From positions 62,001-126,000 of the forward strand of contig JALVFE010000010.1 of NCBI GenBank assembly GCA_027030245.1: a stretch of DNA of 64,000 bases, read 5' to 3'. The notes under the pieces were generated by a model. It was not told where the DNA came from. It saw only the letters and a list, made by a program, of their open reading frames with translations, and made no database searches. The translations under genes were made by a program, and so were the position numbers. Origin of the DNA: Melioribacteraceae bacterium. Its GTDB lineage: Bacteria; Bacteroidota; Ignavibacteria; Ignavibacteriales; Melioribacteraceae. This document shows positions 32,171 to 41,874 of this stretch, one piece after another (position 1 is the first letter of the stretch; each line of letters opens with the position of its first letter).

Positions 32171-33412
32171 ATGAAAAGATTTTTTTTCGATTTGAAAGAA
32201 GGAATAATAATTTCGCTTAAAGCTATTGCCGCAAATAAAATGCGCGCCATTCTGACAACGCTGGGGATTATCATAGGAATTGTGGCTGTTACAACAATGT
32301 CCACCGCTATTGTAGGTTTACGGGAAGCGTTTTTGAGTTCGCTTTCTTCTTTGGGCAATGATGTTCTTTACGTTGACAAATTCGAGTGGTTCGGCTCCAG
32401 AAACTGGCGGCAATACAGAAACAGAAAAGATATAACATACGATCAATATGTAAAATTGAGAGAAATGCTTCCGGCGGATGCTTACGAAGCTATGGCGCCG
32501 AATAAACGGACTTTTGGCAAGACAGTAAAATATAAGCAAAGATCAGTTCAAGCCACGTTGATTTACGGAACAACGGAAGAGTTTATAAAAACAAGCGGCG
32601 CAATCCCGGAAAATGGAAGGTTTATGAACGAATTCGAAGTTAAAGCCGGAAGGCGGGTTTGTATAATCGGGCAGGACATTGCAAAAAATTTATTTCCGAA
32701 TATGGACCCGCTAAACAAGTACATAAGGATTAACAATGTCCCGTTAAAGGTAATTGGTGTTCTGGAAAAACAAGGCAGCGCGTTTTTCGGAAGTTTCAGT
32801 ATGGACGGTCAAATAATTATGCCGCTTAAAGTTTTTGAAAGGTTGTTCGGTCAAAGACACGGACGAATGTTGATTGATATAAAAGTGGCGGACGTAAATA
32901 AAATGGACGACGTTAAGGAATTGGTAACAGCCGTAATGCGAACCGTAAGAAAAGTACCGCCCGGCAAACCGAACGATTTTGCGGTTAACAGACAAGATGT
33001 ATTCACCGAAGTTTACGATAAAACGGTAGGCGTTGTTGCTCTTGCCGGAATTGTAATTACGGCGCTTTCTTTGTTTGTCGGGGCAATCGGTATAATGAAT
33101 ATAATGTTTGTCTCCGTTACCGAAAGAACAAAGGAAATCGGAATTCGGAAAGCGATCGGCGCCAGAACTTGGTCGATTCTTTTGCAGTTTCTTTCCGAAG
33201 CCGCAATTATTTGTATGATAGGAGGCGTAATCGGTTTAATCATTTCATTCCCGTTGAGTCTTATTATTGATAGATTTTTACCTACGGCAATGCCGTTGGA
33301 TATTGTTTTTCTGTCGCTTGTAATTTCGGCGTTGGTGGGAATTATTTCCGGATTTTTGCCTGCGTATAAAGCGTCTCGATTAAATCCGGTTGAGGCATTA
33401 AGATATGAGTAA
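32171..33412 (+). CDS. MacB-like ABC permease, first copy
   Basis: An FtsX/MacB-type permease of 413 aa. One membrane helix near 20-45 (MRAILTTLGIIIGIVAVTTM) is followed by a large periplasmic core domain (about 50-275), then three helices in the FtsX domain with the hallmark GIMNIMFVSVTERTKEIGIRKAIGA and a closing SRLNPVEALRYE. The start is ATG 32171, 1 nt past the ATPase stop, with a GAAGG site; a GTG at 32159 overlaps the ATPase and is less likely. It is paralogous to the next gene and they may form a heterodimer. Confidence 0.94.
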   Translation: MKRFFFDLKEGIIISLKAIAANKMRAILTTLGIIIGIVAVTTMSTAIVGLREAFLSSLSSLGNDVLYVDKFEWFGSRNWRQYRNRKDITYDQYVKLREMLPADAYEAMAPNKRTFGKTVKYKQRSVQATLIYGTTEEFIKTSGAIPENGRFMNEFEVKAGRRVCIIGQDIAKNLFPNMDPLNKYIRINNVPLKVIGVLEKQGSAFFGSFSMDGQIIMPLKVFERLFGQRHGRMLIDIKVADVNKMDDVKELVTAVMRTVRKVPPGKPNDFAVNRQDVFTEVYDKTVGVVALAGIVITALSLFVGAIGIMNIMFVSVTERTKEIGIRKAIGARTWSILLQFLSEAAIICMIGGVIGLIISFPLSLIIDRFLPTAMPLDIVFLSLVISALVGIISGFLPAYKASRLNPVEALRYE

Positions 33413-34652
33413 CATGAAAACAAATGTACAGTTGATAGAAAGCGTAAGAATGGCAATGGATTCGTTGCGCTCGAATAAACTTCGTTCCGCGCTTACGCTT
33501 CTTGGAATAGCAATCGGTTTATTCTCGATTATTGTTGTGATGACGTCAATAGGCGCCATTCAAAACAGCTTCGAAGATGCTTTCAATTCAATCGGAACAA
33601 ATAATTTTATTATTCAGAAATATCCGGCAATTCAAATTGGGCACGGCGCCAGAGCAAAATACAGAAACAGAAAAGATATTACAATAGATCAAGCGGAAAG
33701 ATTAAAGGAAATTACCCGCTTACCCGAAGCTGTCGGAATTACATTGCGAAGAAGTAGCCGTACGGTAAAATACTTAAACAATAAAACCAATCCCGATGTT
33801 ACGCTCGTAGGAATGAATTTGGATCAATTTAAAATTGAAGATTATGAAATTGAAGACGGACGAGGATTTACCCAACAAGATATGCGCTCTTCAAAATTCG
33901 TTTGTGTAATCGGTAATGATATTGTTCAGAAACTTTTCAAAACCATTGAACCTGTTGGGCAAACAATAAAAATCGATAACGCAAAATTCGAAGTTATAGG
34001 AACCGTAAAGAAAATCGGAAGTATTTTAGGTCAAGGTCAGGATAACTTTGTCGCTATTCCTATTTCAACTTATGAAAGACTTTTTGGGGATAAAAGCAGC
34101 GTAACGGTAACCGTAATGGCAAGAAGCAAAGAATTGTTACCGAAAACAATGGACGAAGTTATCGGGGCTTTAAGGATGATCAGAAAAGTACCCGCCGGAA
34201 AAGATAACGATTTTGAAATTGTAACGAACGATCAATTAATCGAACAATTTAACGACATTACAAAATACTTTAAACTTGGAGCAGGCATAATCGCATTCAT
34301 TGCATTGGTTGCGGCGGGAATCGGGATTATGAACATTATGCTTGTAAGCGTAACCGAACGTACGCGGGAAATTGGAATCCGTAAAGCCATCGGAGCTAAG
34401 AAAATTACAATCAAAACACAGTTCATTATCGAATCGATGATACTTTCCCTTATCGGCGGGTTAATCGGTATTTTATTAGGGGTTATCGGCGGAAATATCG
34501 TAGCCGTTTATCTTGGTGTAACGGTTATTCTTCCTATCGAATGGATTTTAATCGGTTTGGTCGTTACTTCCATAGTCGGAGTAATTTTCGGCGTTTATCC
34601 GGCAGCTAAAGCTTCCAATCTCGATCCGATAGAAGCGTTGCGCTACGAATAA
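33405..34652 (+). CDS. MacB-like ABC permease, second copy
   Basis: A 415-aa paralogue of the permease before it, with the same layout: N-terminal helix (LRSALTLLGIAIGLFSIIVV), periplasmic core, and FtsX domain with GIMNIMLVSVTERTREIGIRKAIGA and the end SNLDPIEALRYE. It overlaps the first copy by 8 bp. Two distinct permeases with one ATPase suggest an asymmetric transporter rather than the MacB homodimer. It is the last gene of the exporter operon; a DUF5362 gene follows after a 69-bp gap with its own promoter-like sequence. Confidence 0.94.
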   Translation: MSNMKTNVQLIESVRMAMDSLRSNKLRSALTLLGIAIGLFSIIVVMTSIGAIQNSFEDAFNSIGTNNFIIQKYPAIQIGHGARAKYRNRKDITIDQAERLKEITRLPEAVGITLRRSSRTVKYLNNKTNPDVTLVGMNLDQFKIEDYEIEDGRGFTQQDMRSSKFVCVIGNDIVQKLFKTIEPVGQTIKIDNAKFEVIGTVKKIGSILGQGQDNFVAIPISTYERLFGDKSSVTVTVMARSKELLPKTMDEVIGALRMIRKVPAGKDNDFEIVTNDQLIEQFNDITKYFKLGAGIIAFIALVAAGIGIMNIMLVSVTERTREIGIRKAIGAKKITIKTQFIIESMILSLIGGLIGILLGVIGGNIVAVYLGVTVILPIEWILIGLVVTSIVGVIFGVYPAAKASNLDPIEALRYE

Positions 34653-34721
34653 TTTTTTCCGCAATTGAATTTTTAAAAATTCCGGCTTATATTAAATCCA
34701 AAATTATTAACGGGGTGCGGT

Positions 34722-35141
34722 ATGAACGAAACTTTCATTAACGAACCTGATGCCGGACCGGCATCTTCGCAATTAAGCGGAATTTCCCTAATGTTTTCTC
34801 AAATGATTACCGACATGAAATTCGTAGGTATGTTCATAATAATTTACGGAGCTTTAACATCGTTATCAATAATCGGGGCATTAATCGGTGTACCGCTTAT
34901 TTTCGTCGGCGTAAGAATGCGTGAATCGGCTGATTTCTTTCAAACTTATCAAATGACGAAGGACAAAACCGCGCTTATAAGCGCTTTCGATGCTCAAGCA
35001 AAATATTTCAGAATTGCTAAAATTTTAATTATTATTAGTCTAATTTTAATGATTGGTTATTTTGTTTTGATTTTCACTTTTTTCACATACTTGTTTAACC
35101 AAGTGCCTGGTTACGAAAGTATAACAATGTTGTTAAAATAA
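34722..35141 (+). CDS. DUF5362-family membrane protein
   Basis: A 139-aa protein with two or three membrane helices: about 32-62 (MKFVGMFIIIYGALTSLSIIGALIGVPLIF in two parts) and 100-125 (ILIIISLILMIGYFVLIFTF). The intervening GVRMRESADFFQTYQMTKDK is the conserved cytosolic loop of the DUF5362 family. Function is unknown. It has a GGGGTG site ahead of ATG 34722. It stands between the exporter operon and the large outer-membrane protein and is not clearly part of either. Confidence 0.85.
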   Translation: MNETFINEPDAGPASSQLSGISLMFSQMITDMKFVGMFIIIYGALTSLSIIGALIGVPLIFVGVRMRESADFFQTYQMTKDKTALISAFDAQAKYFRIAKILIIISLILMIGYFVLIFTFFTYLFNQVPGYESITMLLK

Positions 35142-35155
35142 CGGAACAAATTGCC

Positions 35156-35186
35156 TTGAATTAACAAAATTCACAATTTAGATTTG
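35156..35186 (+). promoter_or_regulatory. Predicted Bacteroidota-type promoter
   Basis: TTG at 35156-35158 and TAGATTTG at 35179-35186, 20 nt apart, match the TTG/TAnnTTTG promoter consensus known in Bacteroidota. It lies about 80 bp ahead of the large outer-membrane protein gene. Confidence 0.4.
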
Positions 35187-35267
35187 TAATCGGTTTTGTT
35201 AACAAATTTACGTTAATATGAACTAAATTTACTTTTGTAAATCAACTCATAACTTAAGACAAAATTC

Positions 35268-38200
35268 TTGCAAAAATCGATTACATATTTCCTTTTGTTT
35301 GTTCTGCTTTTAAGTTCCATAACTCTTGCTCAAAACAAGTATCTTACTGTAAACGTTGCCGATACTTTCCGCATTAATCTCGAAAACGAATATTTTCTTT
35401 CCGCAGTAAGCGTCGTGCCGTTTTCGGAAAATGTATTATTAAATCGTAAAAAACTTTCCCGGCCAGAATATGAAATCAATTATCCCGCAAAGAAAATCAG
35501 CTTATCTACTGATTTGCAATATTCGTTGTTCGATACACTCGTTGTAAAATACCAAGCGGTCTTTATTCCGTTAAAAAAAGAATACAAAAACAAAACATTG
35601 GTTGTTCACTACGACGATTTGCACAAAGATTCGATTTTAGTTGCGGAAGAAAAATCTGTTAAACTTACTCCGGAAAGTATTTTCGGAGCGAACTTAAAGA
35701 AAAGCGGAGCCGTAATCCGCGGGTTTACGCTCGGAACGAACAAAGATTTTTCGCTTACTTCCGGGCTGCGTTTACAGCTTTCCGGTAAACTTTCCGATGA
35801 CATAGAAATAGTTGCGGCGCTTACAGACGAAAACACTCCAATCCAACCCGAAGGAAACAGCGAGAGGCTTGAGGAACTCGATAAAGTATTTATTCAAATC
35901 CGTCATCCTAATGCCGAAGGAACTTTCGGCGATTACGATTTGATTACGGATATCGGGGAGTTCGGAAAAATTCACCGTAAATTGCAAGGACTTAAAGCGG
36001 TCGGGAAAGCGGGCGATTACTCGGCGTCGGTTTACGTTGCAAGCTCAAGAGGAAAGTTTACCACAAATAATTTCCAAGGTATTGACGGTGTGCAAGGTCC
36101 GTATATTCTACGCGGTGAAAATAACGAGAAAAATATTATCATTATAGCGGGAAGCGAAAGGGTTTACGTTGACGGAAGGAAAATGGTTCGCGGTGAAAAT
36201 AACGATTATGTAATCGAATACTCGAATGCGCAAATTACTTTTACTCCAAAAGTTTTAATTACTTCGGCAAGCAGAATTATCGTCGATTTTGAATATACCG
36301 ACAGAAAATACGAACGAAATATTTTCGGGGGAACGGCGAATGCAAATTTTTGGAAAGATAAACTGAGTCTGAAAATCGGTTACTCGCAAGAAGGGGACGA
36401 TAAGTTTGCGCCGATCGATTTTATTTTGAACGACGATGACAGAAAAATATTGGAAAACGCAGGCGATGATTTTACAAAGGCTTCCAAATCCGGTGTAACG
36501 CTTGCGCAACCGGATTCTACCGACAAAGTAACCGGAACTTACACGAAAGTCGATACGGTAATTAACGGGAAAGATTTTTCCTATTACGTTTATATGCCCG
36601 GTTCGCCTTCTGCAATTTATAATGTCAGATTCAGTTTCGTCGGCGAGGGCAAAGGCGATTATGTCAAAGAAGGTTTGGGAAATTATAAATTTACCGGAAT
36701 CGGAAAAGGAGCATACTTGCCTTTGGTGTTTTTGCCCTTACCGCAGTTAAAGCAAAGCGGTAACATTTTATTAACCGGTAAACCTTTTAAGGATGTTACT
36801 TTCGGTTTCGAGTTGGCGGGAAGTATGTTCGATAAAAACCGTTTTTCGGAATTGGACGACGGCGATAACGGTGCATTAGCCGGAAATATGTTTCTGAATA
36901 TAGGAAAACAAAAAGTGGAAATCGGGGATGTTATTCTCGGTGAGGTAAGTTTGAAATACAACGAGCGTTATACACAAAGCAGATTCACCACAATCGACCG
37001 TTACAACGAAATTGAGTTTAACCGGAATTATAACATTACGGAGCAGACAAATCAAAATTCCGACGAAAGGCTGCGCCGTATTTCTTTATCTTTTTCGCCG
37101 GTGAAACAATTGAACATTCTTTCGAGATACGATTATCTATCGAGAGGTTCTTTACAAACCGACAGATACATAAACCAATTGAAATTACACAACGAAAAGG
37201 ATTACGACATTTTTATCAATACCGATTATTTGAAAAACAAAAACAATTTGAGAAAAACAAAATGGCTGCGCAGTAACGGGAATATATCGTTTTCGTTTTG
37301 GAAAATAAAAACCGGCGTGGAATTTCTTTATGAAGACAAAAACGAACGGAATACGGAAAACGATACTTTGCTTAACTCGTCGCTTAAATACGAAGACTTA
37401 TTGCCGTATTTAAGTTTGTTAAATATTAAATCACTAAGTTTAGCATTAAAATATTCGTTCAGAAATGAATATTTTCCGCTAAACGGAATTCTGCAAAAAG
37501 AATCTTGGGCGCATACGCAGATTTATTCTTTAACATATACGGGGAAGCGGTTCAAAACCGGTTTGGATATTACGGTAAGAAATAAAAAATACACATGGAA
37601 CTTTGCCAAACTGGGCAGATTAGATAACGAAACAATTTTGGTAAGATCGGATTCCAGATTTAATTTTTTGAAAAGGTTTGTTTCCGGTAATTTGTATTAC
37701 AACACCGCAACGGAAAAAACCGCAAAACTGGAAAGAGTTTTTATACGCGTACCGCAAGGAACGGGAAATTATGAATATCTTGGTGATTTGAATAATAATG
37801 GTATTGCGGATGAAAATGAATTTGCTCCAACAATTTATAATGCTGATTATATTTTAACAACAATCCCGACCGACGAACTTTTTCCGGTGATTAATCTTAA
37901 AGCGAATGTAAGAGTAAAATTGGAACCGTCGCGGTTGATCAAACCGAAATCATTTTTGGCAAAAGCAGTCTCTGCGCTTACCGATGAACTCTCTTTCAGA
38001 GTAGAAGAAAAAAGTAAAGAAAAGGATTTGGAAAAAATTTATCTGATGAAGTTCAGTAACTTTTTAAATGACTCGACCACAATCCACGGGTTCAATGTAT
38101 TCCAAAACGATTTTTATATTTTCAAAGGAAGAAGGGATATTTCGTTACGGTTCAGATATCTTCAGCGTAATAGTTTGAATCAATTTAACACGGGAATAGA

Positions 38201-38732
38201 AAAAGGATATTACAGACAAAGAAGCGCAAGGCTTGATTTCAGATTGGTTAAGGAAATAAACGTCAGAAGCGAATATGTAAATTTAACCGATAATTTAATC
38301 GCTTCGGTTAATTCAAACAGGGCGAGATTGCTTACGGAGAATTTGCTTTCGTTGGAGTTTTCGTACAGACCGTTAAATAAATTGGAAATAGGTTTTAAAA
38401 TCAGAACGGGAAGGGATTTGGATGAATATCCTGCTAACCCGACGATTATCGATTTTAATTCACAAACTCTGAGAATGACTTATTCGATGTTACGAAAGGG
38501 AAGAATACGGTTTGAGATTGAACGGAACGAACTTAATCCGAACACAACGGAGAATAAAATTCCGTTTGAAATTCTAAAAGGCAACACCGTTGGTAAAAAC
38601 TACCGCTGGATGTTAAATTTCGATTACAGAATTGCAAGATATTTACAAATAACGGCAAACTATACCGGCAGATTGCAAGGAAGCGGAAAAGTAATAAATA
38701 TTTTACGCGCTGAAGCGCGGGCACATTTCTAA
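35268..38732 (+). CDS. Very large predicted outer-membrane beta-barrel protein
   Basis: A 1154-aa secreted protein. The start is a TTG at 35268 that gives an immediate signal peptide (SITYFLLFVLLLSSITLAQ); no ATG lies nearby. After a beta-rich N-terminal domain comes FTLGTNKDFSLTSGLRLQLS then GKLSDDIEIVAALTDENTPI, and from about 550 onward the sequence is a run of alternating polar/aromatic strands, typical of an outer-membrane barrel, ending in RAEARAHF. The SGKL..DIEI.AALTDENTPIQPEG pattern faintly recalls the SprA translocon of type IX secretion, which is twice as long. I would call it a SprA-reminiscent barrel of unknown role. A Nudix gene follows with its own ribosome site. Confidence 0.82.
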   Translation: MQKSITYFLLFVLLLSSITLAQNKYLTVNVADTFRINLENEYFLSAVSVVPFSENVLLNRKKLSRPEYEINYPAKKISLSTDLQYSLFDTLVVKYQAVFIPLKKEYKNKTLVVHYDDLHKDSILVAEEKSVKLTPESIFGANLKKSGAVIRGFTLGTNKDFSLTSGLRLQLSGKLSDDIEIVAALTDENTPIQPEGNSERLEELDKVFIQIRHPNAEGTFGDYDLITDIGEFGKIHRKLQGLKAVGKAGDYSASVYVASSRGKFTTNNFQGIDGVQGPYILRGENNEKNIIIIAGSERVYVDGRKMVRGENNDYVIEYSNAQITFTPKVLITSASRIIVDFEYTDRKYERNIFGGTANANFWKDKLSLKIGYSQEGDDKFAPIDFILNDDDRKILENAGDDFTKASKSGVTLAQPDSTDKVTGTYTKVDTVINGKDFSYYVYMPGSPSAIYNVRFSFVGEGKGDYVKEGLGNYKFTGIGKGAYLPLVFLPLPQLKQSGNILLTGKPFKDVTFGFELAGSMFDKNRFSELDDGDNGALAGNMFLNIGKQKVEIGDVILGEVSLKYNERYTQSRFTTIDRYNEIEFNRNYNITEQTNQNSDERLRRISLSFSPVKQLNILSRYDYLSRGSLQTDRYINQLKLHNEKDYDIFINTDYLKNKNNLRKTKWLRSNGNISFSFWKIKTGVEFLYEDKNERNTENDTLLNSSLKYEDLLPYLSLLNIKSLSLALKYSFRNEYFPLNGILQKESWAHTQIYSLTYTGKRFKTGLDITVRNKKYTWNFAKLGRLDNETILVRSDSRFNFLKRFVSGNLYYNTATEKTAKLERVFIRVPQGTGNYEYLGDLNNNGIADENEFAPTIYNADYILTTIPTDELFPVINLKANVRVKLEPSRLIKPKSFLAKAVSALTDELSFRVEEKSKEKDLEKIYLMKFSNFLNDSTTIHGFNVFQNDFYIFKGRRDISLRFRYLQRNSLNQFNTGIEKGYYRQRSARLDFRLVKEINVRSEYVNLTDNLIASVNSNRARLLTENLLSLEFSYRPLNKLEIGFKIRTGRDLDEYPANPTIIDFNSQTLRMTYSMLRKGRIRFEIERNELNPNTTENKIPFEILKGNTVGKNYRWMLNFDYRIARYLQITANYTGRLQGSGKVINILRAEARAHF

Positions 38733-38747
38733 CCTGAGGAGAATGAT

Positions 38748-39218
38748 ATGAAAGTAACATCGTATATGATTGAAGCGCATGTATTTAAATGGGTAAGTAA
38801 TGAGATTAAATACTTAATACTTAAAAGGTCGGAAGATCAAATTTATCCGGGAATTTGGCAAATGGTTACGGGCACAATCGCGGAAGGAGAAAAAGCCCAT
38901 GAAACGGCTCTTCGTGAAATAGCAGAAGAGACTTCACTCAAAGCAAAAAAAATGTGGGTTGTTCCTTTTGTAAATTCATTTTATTCGTATCAAAAAGATT
39001 CGGTTTGCATGGTTCCCGTATTTTGCGTTGAAGTTGAGCGGAACGATAAAGTAATTTTATCCGGCGAACACAGTGAATTCAAATGGGTCGACGTTTCCGA
39101 AGCGAAAAAATTATTTGCATGGGAAGGGCAGCGAAGATCACTTGAAATTATAAATCAGTATTTAACGGAAGAAAATTCCGCCCTGCACTTCACCGAAATA
39201 CCATTAATAAGAAGATGA
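38748..39218 (+). CDS. Nudix hydrolase
   Basis: A 156-aa pyrophosphohydrolase. The Nudix box is complete: GTIAEGEKAHETALREIAEE (about 45-64), with the REIAEE metal site intact. The fold continues with SFYSYQKDSVCMVPVFCVEV and HSEFKWVDVSEAKKLFAWEG. It looks closest to the dihydroneopterin-triphosphate pyrophosphatase (NudB-like) type, although substrate cannot be read from sequence. A strong GAGGAG site precedes ATG 38748. The gene is 15 bp downstream of the large outer-membrane protein, so shared transcription is likely but function is probably unrelated. Confidence 0.93.
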   Translation: MKVTSYMIEAHVFKWVSNEIKYLILKRSEDQIYPGIWQMVTGTIAEGEKAHETALREIAEETSLKAKKMWVVPFVNSFYSYQKDSVCMVPVFCVEVERNDKVILSGEHSEFKWVDVSEAKKLFAWEGQRRSLEIINQYLTEENSALHFTEIPLIRR

Positions 39219-39950
39219 GTGATATACCGTTTCAATCATATTAAATAGAAATAAATGGGACTGTCTTAAAATTTAAAAATCGTCATCCTATCCGCCAACG
39301 GTGTCTTGAGTAGAACTTGTCATCCCGTCCGCCGTCGGCGGATTGTTTCGGGATCTAAAACAAACATGTCATTCCGTCCGCCACGGCGGATTGTTTCGGG
39401 AGCTAAAATAAACATGTCATTCCGAACTTGTTTCGGAATCTAAAAAATAAACGCCACGAATTCACAAATGAAAAACCATAATCGGGATGCAAAATGTATG
39501 CTTCTCACGTCTTACGTCTCACGTTTTACGTTTGGAATTTGTTATTTGAAATTTGGAATTTCTTGCCTGTCACCTAAAAATTCATTTTATTTTAAATTTG
39601 AAGGGGAATTATGCCATGATTTTATATTGTAAGTTTTATGTAAAATTATTAAATTCATTTCTAGCAGAAATGAATGTGGTTGATTAAAACACAAAAATAA
39701 TTGAAACATAAACGGGATAAAAAGTTAAGCGATTAGAAAGCAGAATAATTTGTGCAAACAGCACAACAAAATCGACTTAGTAATTTAAAAAGTAAATAGC
39801 TCATGCCAACGGAAAACAAAACAGAACGGTTTTTAGGGAGAAAGTAATGCTTGCTGATAAACAAATGGGATGTTGTTTCCTGCGGGTTAATAAATGGTTA
39901 TATTACCAAACAAAAAGATTCGCATTAAAAGTTAAAATGATGGGGTTACT
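39219..39950 (+). repeat. 732-bp gap with nested palindromic elements
   Basis: At 39283-39447 there are three or four copies of a GTCAT(C/T)CCG...CGG(G/A)ATCTAAAA element. In two, an inner stem (CCGCC-GTC-GGCGG, then CCGCC-AC-GGCGG) is nested in the outer ATCCCG/CGGGAT stem; in the third the inner stem is gone. A half GCCGC repeat-like word lies at 39449. A low-complexity run of TCACGTCTTACG words is at 39508-39535. From 39560 on the sequence is AT-rich with no gene. A GTTAAGC word at 39724 might be a cassette edge (see the attC-like site). Confidence 0.6.
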
Positions 39951-41228
39951 ATGAAATTACTCAGAAAAATAATAATACACTTTTGCTTGTTGACCTTTCT
40001 ATTTCATCAAACATCTTTAGGGCAGACTTGGGAAAGACTTAATGAACCGCCATCTGGATGCGATAAAGTTGAGATACTTAATAATGATATTATTGCTATA
40101 TCTCATACAACTGGAGTTTCTATTTCTTTAGACAAAACAAAAACATGGTCTCATACATTAAACACTTACAATATTCTTAATTTTTTAAAATTCGATAATT
40201 CGTTGTTTGCGCTTGGTGGGGCAGACGGCCCGTTTATTTATGTATCAGATAGCATAGGCACAAATTGGAATAATATTGTGAATAGCATAATAGTTGAGCC
40301 ATATGTTACAAAGATAGCTATTAGAGATTCAAATCATATTTATGCATTGGCTACAGAATTCGGAGGTGAAAATGCACATATTTATAAAACAACTGATGGT
40401 GGAACAAACTGGGTTTTACAATCAATAGAAGCTAAGGATTTTAGAATATTTCTTGCTGGCGAAGAAAATATTTTATATGGTCTTAACTATAACACTGGCT
40501 TTTATATTTCCTTTGATGAGGGTATAACTTGGGAGAACAAAATAAATGGCATCACAAGTGATGTGTTTTATTCACTTGCACAAACCGAAAATGGTGATTT
40601 ATTGATATCGACAAGCGGTGGTAAAATTTATTATTCTTCTAATAATGGTGACATGTGGTTTTCTAGAACAGAATATTTTGCTGACAACTGTTCATTAATG
40701 GATATAGAAATATCATCTAATGGTAATGTTTATGTTGTGGCAGAAGATTCGGCAAGTATTTCGGTTCATAAATCAACTGATCAAGGAATTACATGGACTC
40801 AGGTTGGAAGTGATTTAGCATTACAAATTGGGTATCCACACGGTATTTATTTTGGTGACATGGCTATTTCACATGATGAAAAAATTATATTAATTGTAGA
40901 CGGACGTTTATATTCGAAAGATTCTGTGTATACAACGTCCATTGAAAAAGAACGATCAATTAATGATTCTTATTATTTGAGCCAAAATTACCCTAATCCT
41001 TTTAATCCAAGCACAACCATTAGTTACTCATTACCGCACAATGGGTCTGTTCAATTAAAAGTTTATGACATACTTGGAAGAGAGGTTGTAACCTTAGTTA
41101 ACAAAGAACAAACTAGGGGCAATTACAAAGTAGAGTTTAATGCTAATAATATGCCGAGCGGTATATACTTTTACAGATTACGAAGTAGTGATTTTGTAGA
41201 TACTAAAAAGATGCTTTTATTGCGATAA
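39951..41228 (+). CDS. Secreted BNR/sialidase-repeat protein with T9SS sorting domain
   Basis: A 425-aa exported protein. A signal peptide (IIIHFCLLTFLFHQTSLGQ) is followed by a beta-propeller made of BNR/glycosyl-hydrolase-type repeats: the Asp-box pattern recurs as ISLDKTKTWSH, IYKTTDGGTNWVLQ, ISFDEGITWENK, YSSNNGDMWFSR and HKSTDQGITWTQ. The last 80 residues are a type A sorting signal (SQNYPNPFNPSTTISYSLP, then YDILGREVVTLVNKE and SGIYFYRLRSSDF), which sends it through the type IX secretion system to the cell surface. A GGGG site precedes ATG 39951. Base composition is more AT-rich than the neighbouring core genes, and an attC-like hairpin lies 6 nt after the stop, so it may be a mobile cassette. 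Confidence 0.93.
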   Translation: MKLLRKIIIHFCLLTFLFHQTSLGQTWERLNEPPSGCDKVEILNNDIIAISHTTGVSISLDKTKTWSHTLNTYNILNFLKFDNSLFALGGADGPFIYVSDSIGTNWNNIVNSIIVEPYVTKIAIRDSNHIYALATEFGGENAHIYKTTDGGTNWVLQSIEAKDFRIFLAGEENILYGLNYNTGFYISFDEGITWENKINGITSDVFYSLAQTENGDLLISTSGGKIYYSSNNGDMWFSRTEYFADNCSLMDIEISSNGNVYVVAEDSASISVHKSTDQGITWTQVGSDLALQIGYPHGIYFGDMAISHDEKIILIVDGRLYSKDSVYTTSIEKERSINDSYYLSQNYPNPFNPSTTISYSLPHNGSVQLKVYDILGREVVTLVNKEQTRGNYKVEFNANNMPSGIYFYRLRSSDFVDTKKMLLLR

Positions 41229-41233
41229 TTAAT

Positions 41234-41311
41234 GCGTAACAACCAAACCAACTTGACCGCCGTACTAGTGCGGATTTTTTGCTAAGTTGAAGTTTGGGTT
41301 TGTTGTTAGAT
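41234..41311 (+). other. attC-like recombination site
   Basis: Left end GCGTAAC-AACCAAACCAACTT and right end AAGTTGAAGTTTGGG-TTTGTTGTTAGAT can pair across an imperfect hairpin: TAACAAC with GTTGTTA, then AAACC/GGTTT-type and AACTT with AAGTT, with unpaired bulges between. The right end closes in GTTAGAT, the R' box form of many integron attC sites. The site is 78 nt and begins 6 nt after the stop of the preceding gene, as in a gene cassette. No integrase gene is in the window. Confidence 0.45.
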
Positions 41312-41592
41312 TGAAAAATGCTTGTCAAAAATTTGGTCGCCGTGCTTGCGTAAACGAAAAATAAGCAGGGTTTAAAAAACGAATATTTGTCGTTATGCTT
41401 GTCAATGCTCTGTGGGACCGAACAAATTATGCCAAAGGCATCACCCCAACCAATTTTTAGACATTGGGAATTTGCAACGCAGTTAGATTGTTTAATTAAT
41501 AAATTACTCCACAATTGAAAAATTATTTGCTACCCCAAAATTTTATTAGTATATTTTTACGTACAAAATTTGATATAAAAAAAGGTATTAAT
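41312..41592 (+). other. Gene-free segment between two GTTAGAT boxes
   Basis: From 41312 to a second GTTAGATTG (41484) no gene is visible. A second weak inverted pair lies inside (GCGTAAACGAAAAATA at about 41346 against AATATTTGTCGTTATGC ending near 41401). It may be a cassette without a reading frame or a decayed site. The AT-rich leader of the toxin-antitoxin pair follows. Confidence 0.4.
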
Positions 41593-41874
41593 ATGAGACA
41601 AATAAATTTAGAAAGTGACATAAAACCACTATCCGAGTTTAGAGCGAATACGGCAAAATTTGTTAAACAAATTAAAAAAACAAAACGCCCTTTAATTTTA
41701 ACTCAACACGGAAAAAGTACTGCAGTGTTGCTAGATGTTTCTGCGTATCAAACTCTTATTGAAAATCTTGAACTCCTTCAGGAAATCCAAATAGGGGAAA
41801 ACCAGATATCCGAAGGCAAATATTTAACCCATGCCCAGGTAAAAAAAAGGATAAATGAACGATACAATAAATGA
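41593..41874 (+). CDS. Type II antitoxin, Phd/YefM family
   Basis: A 93-aa antitoxin: LESDIKPLSEFRANTAKFVKQIKKTKRPLIL has the Phd/YefM DNA-binding fold, then TQHGKSTAVLLDVSAYQTLIE as dimer strand and helix, and a C-terminal helix that binds the toxin. ATG 41593 has an AAAAAAAGG site 6 nt ahead; the longer frame from 41515 only adds non-homologous residues. It overlaps the toxin by 4 bp. The pair is bounded by GTTAGAT at 41484 and ATCTAAC at 42194, which suits transport as an integron cassette, where such pairs are common. Confidence 0.93.
   Translation: MRQINLESDIKPLSEFRANTAKFVKQIKKTKRPLILTQHGKSTAVLLDVSAYQTLIENLELLQEIQIGENQISEGKYLTHAQVKKRINERYNK

Noticed and set aside
41203-41514. Minus-strand frame across the attC-like segment
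   Set aside because: No homology, no ribosome site; it spans a hairpin and the 3' end of the T9SS gene.
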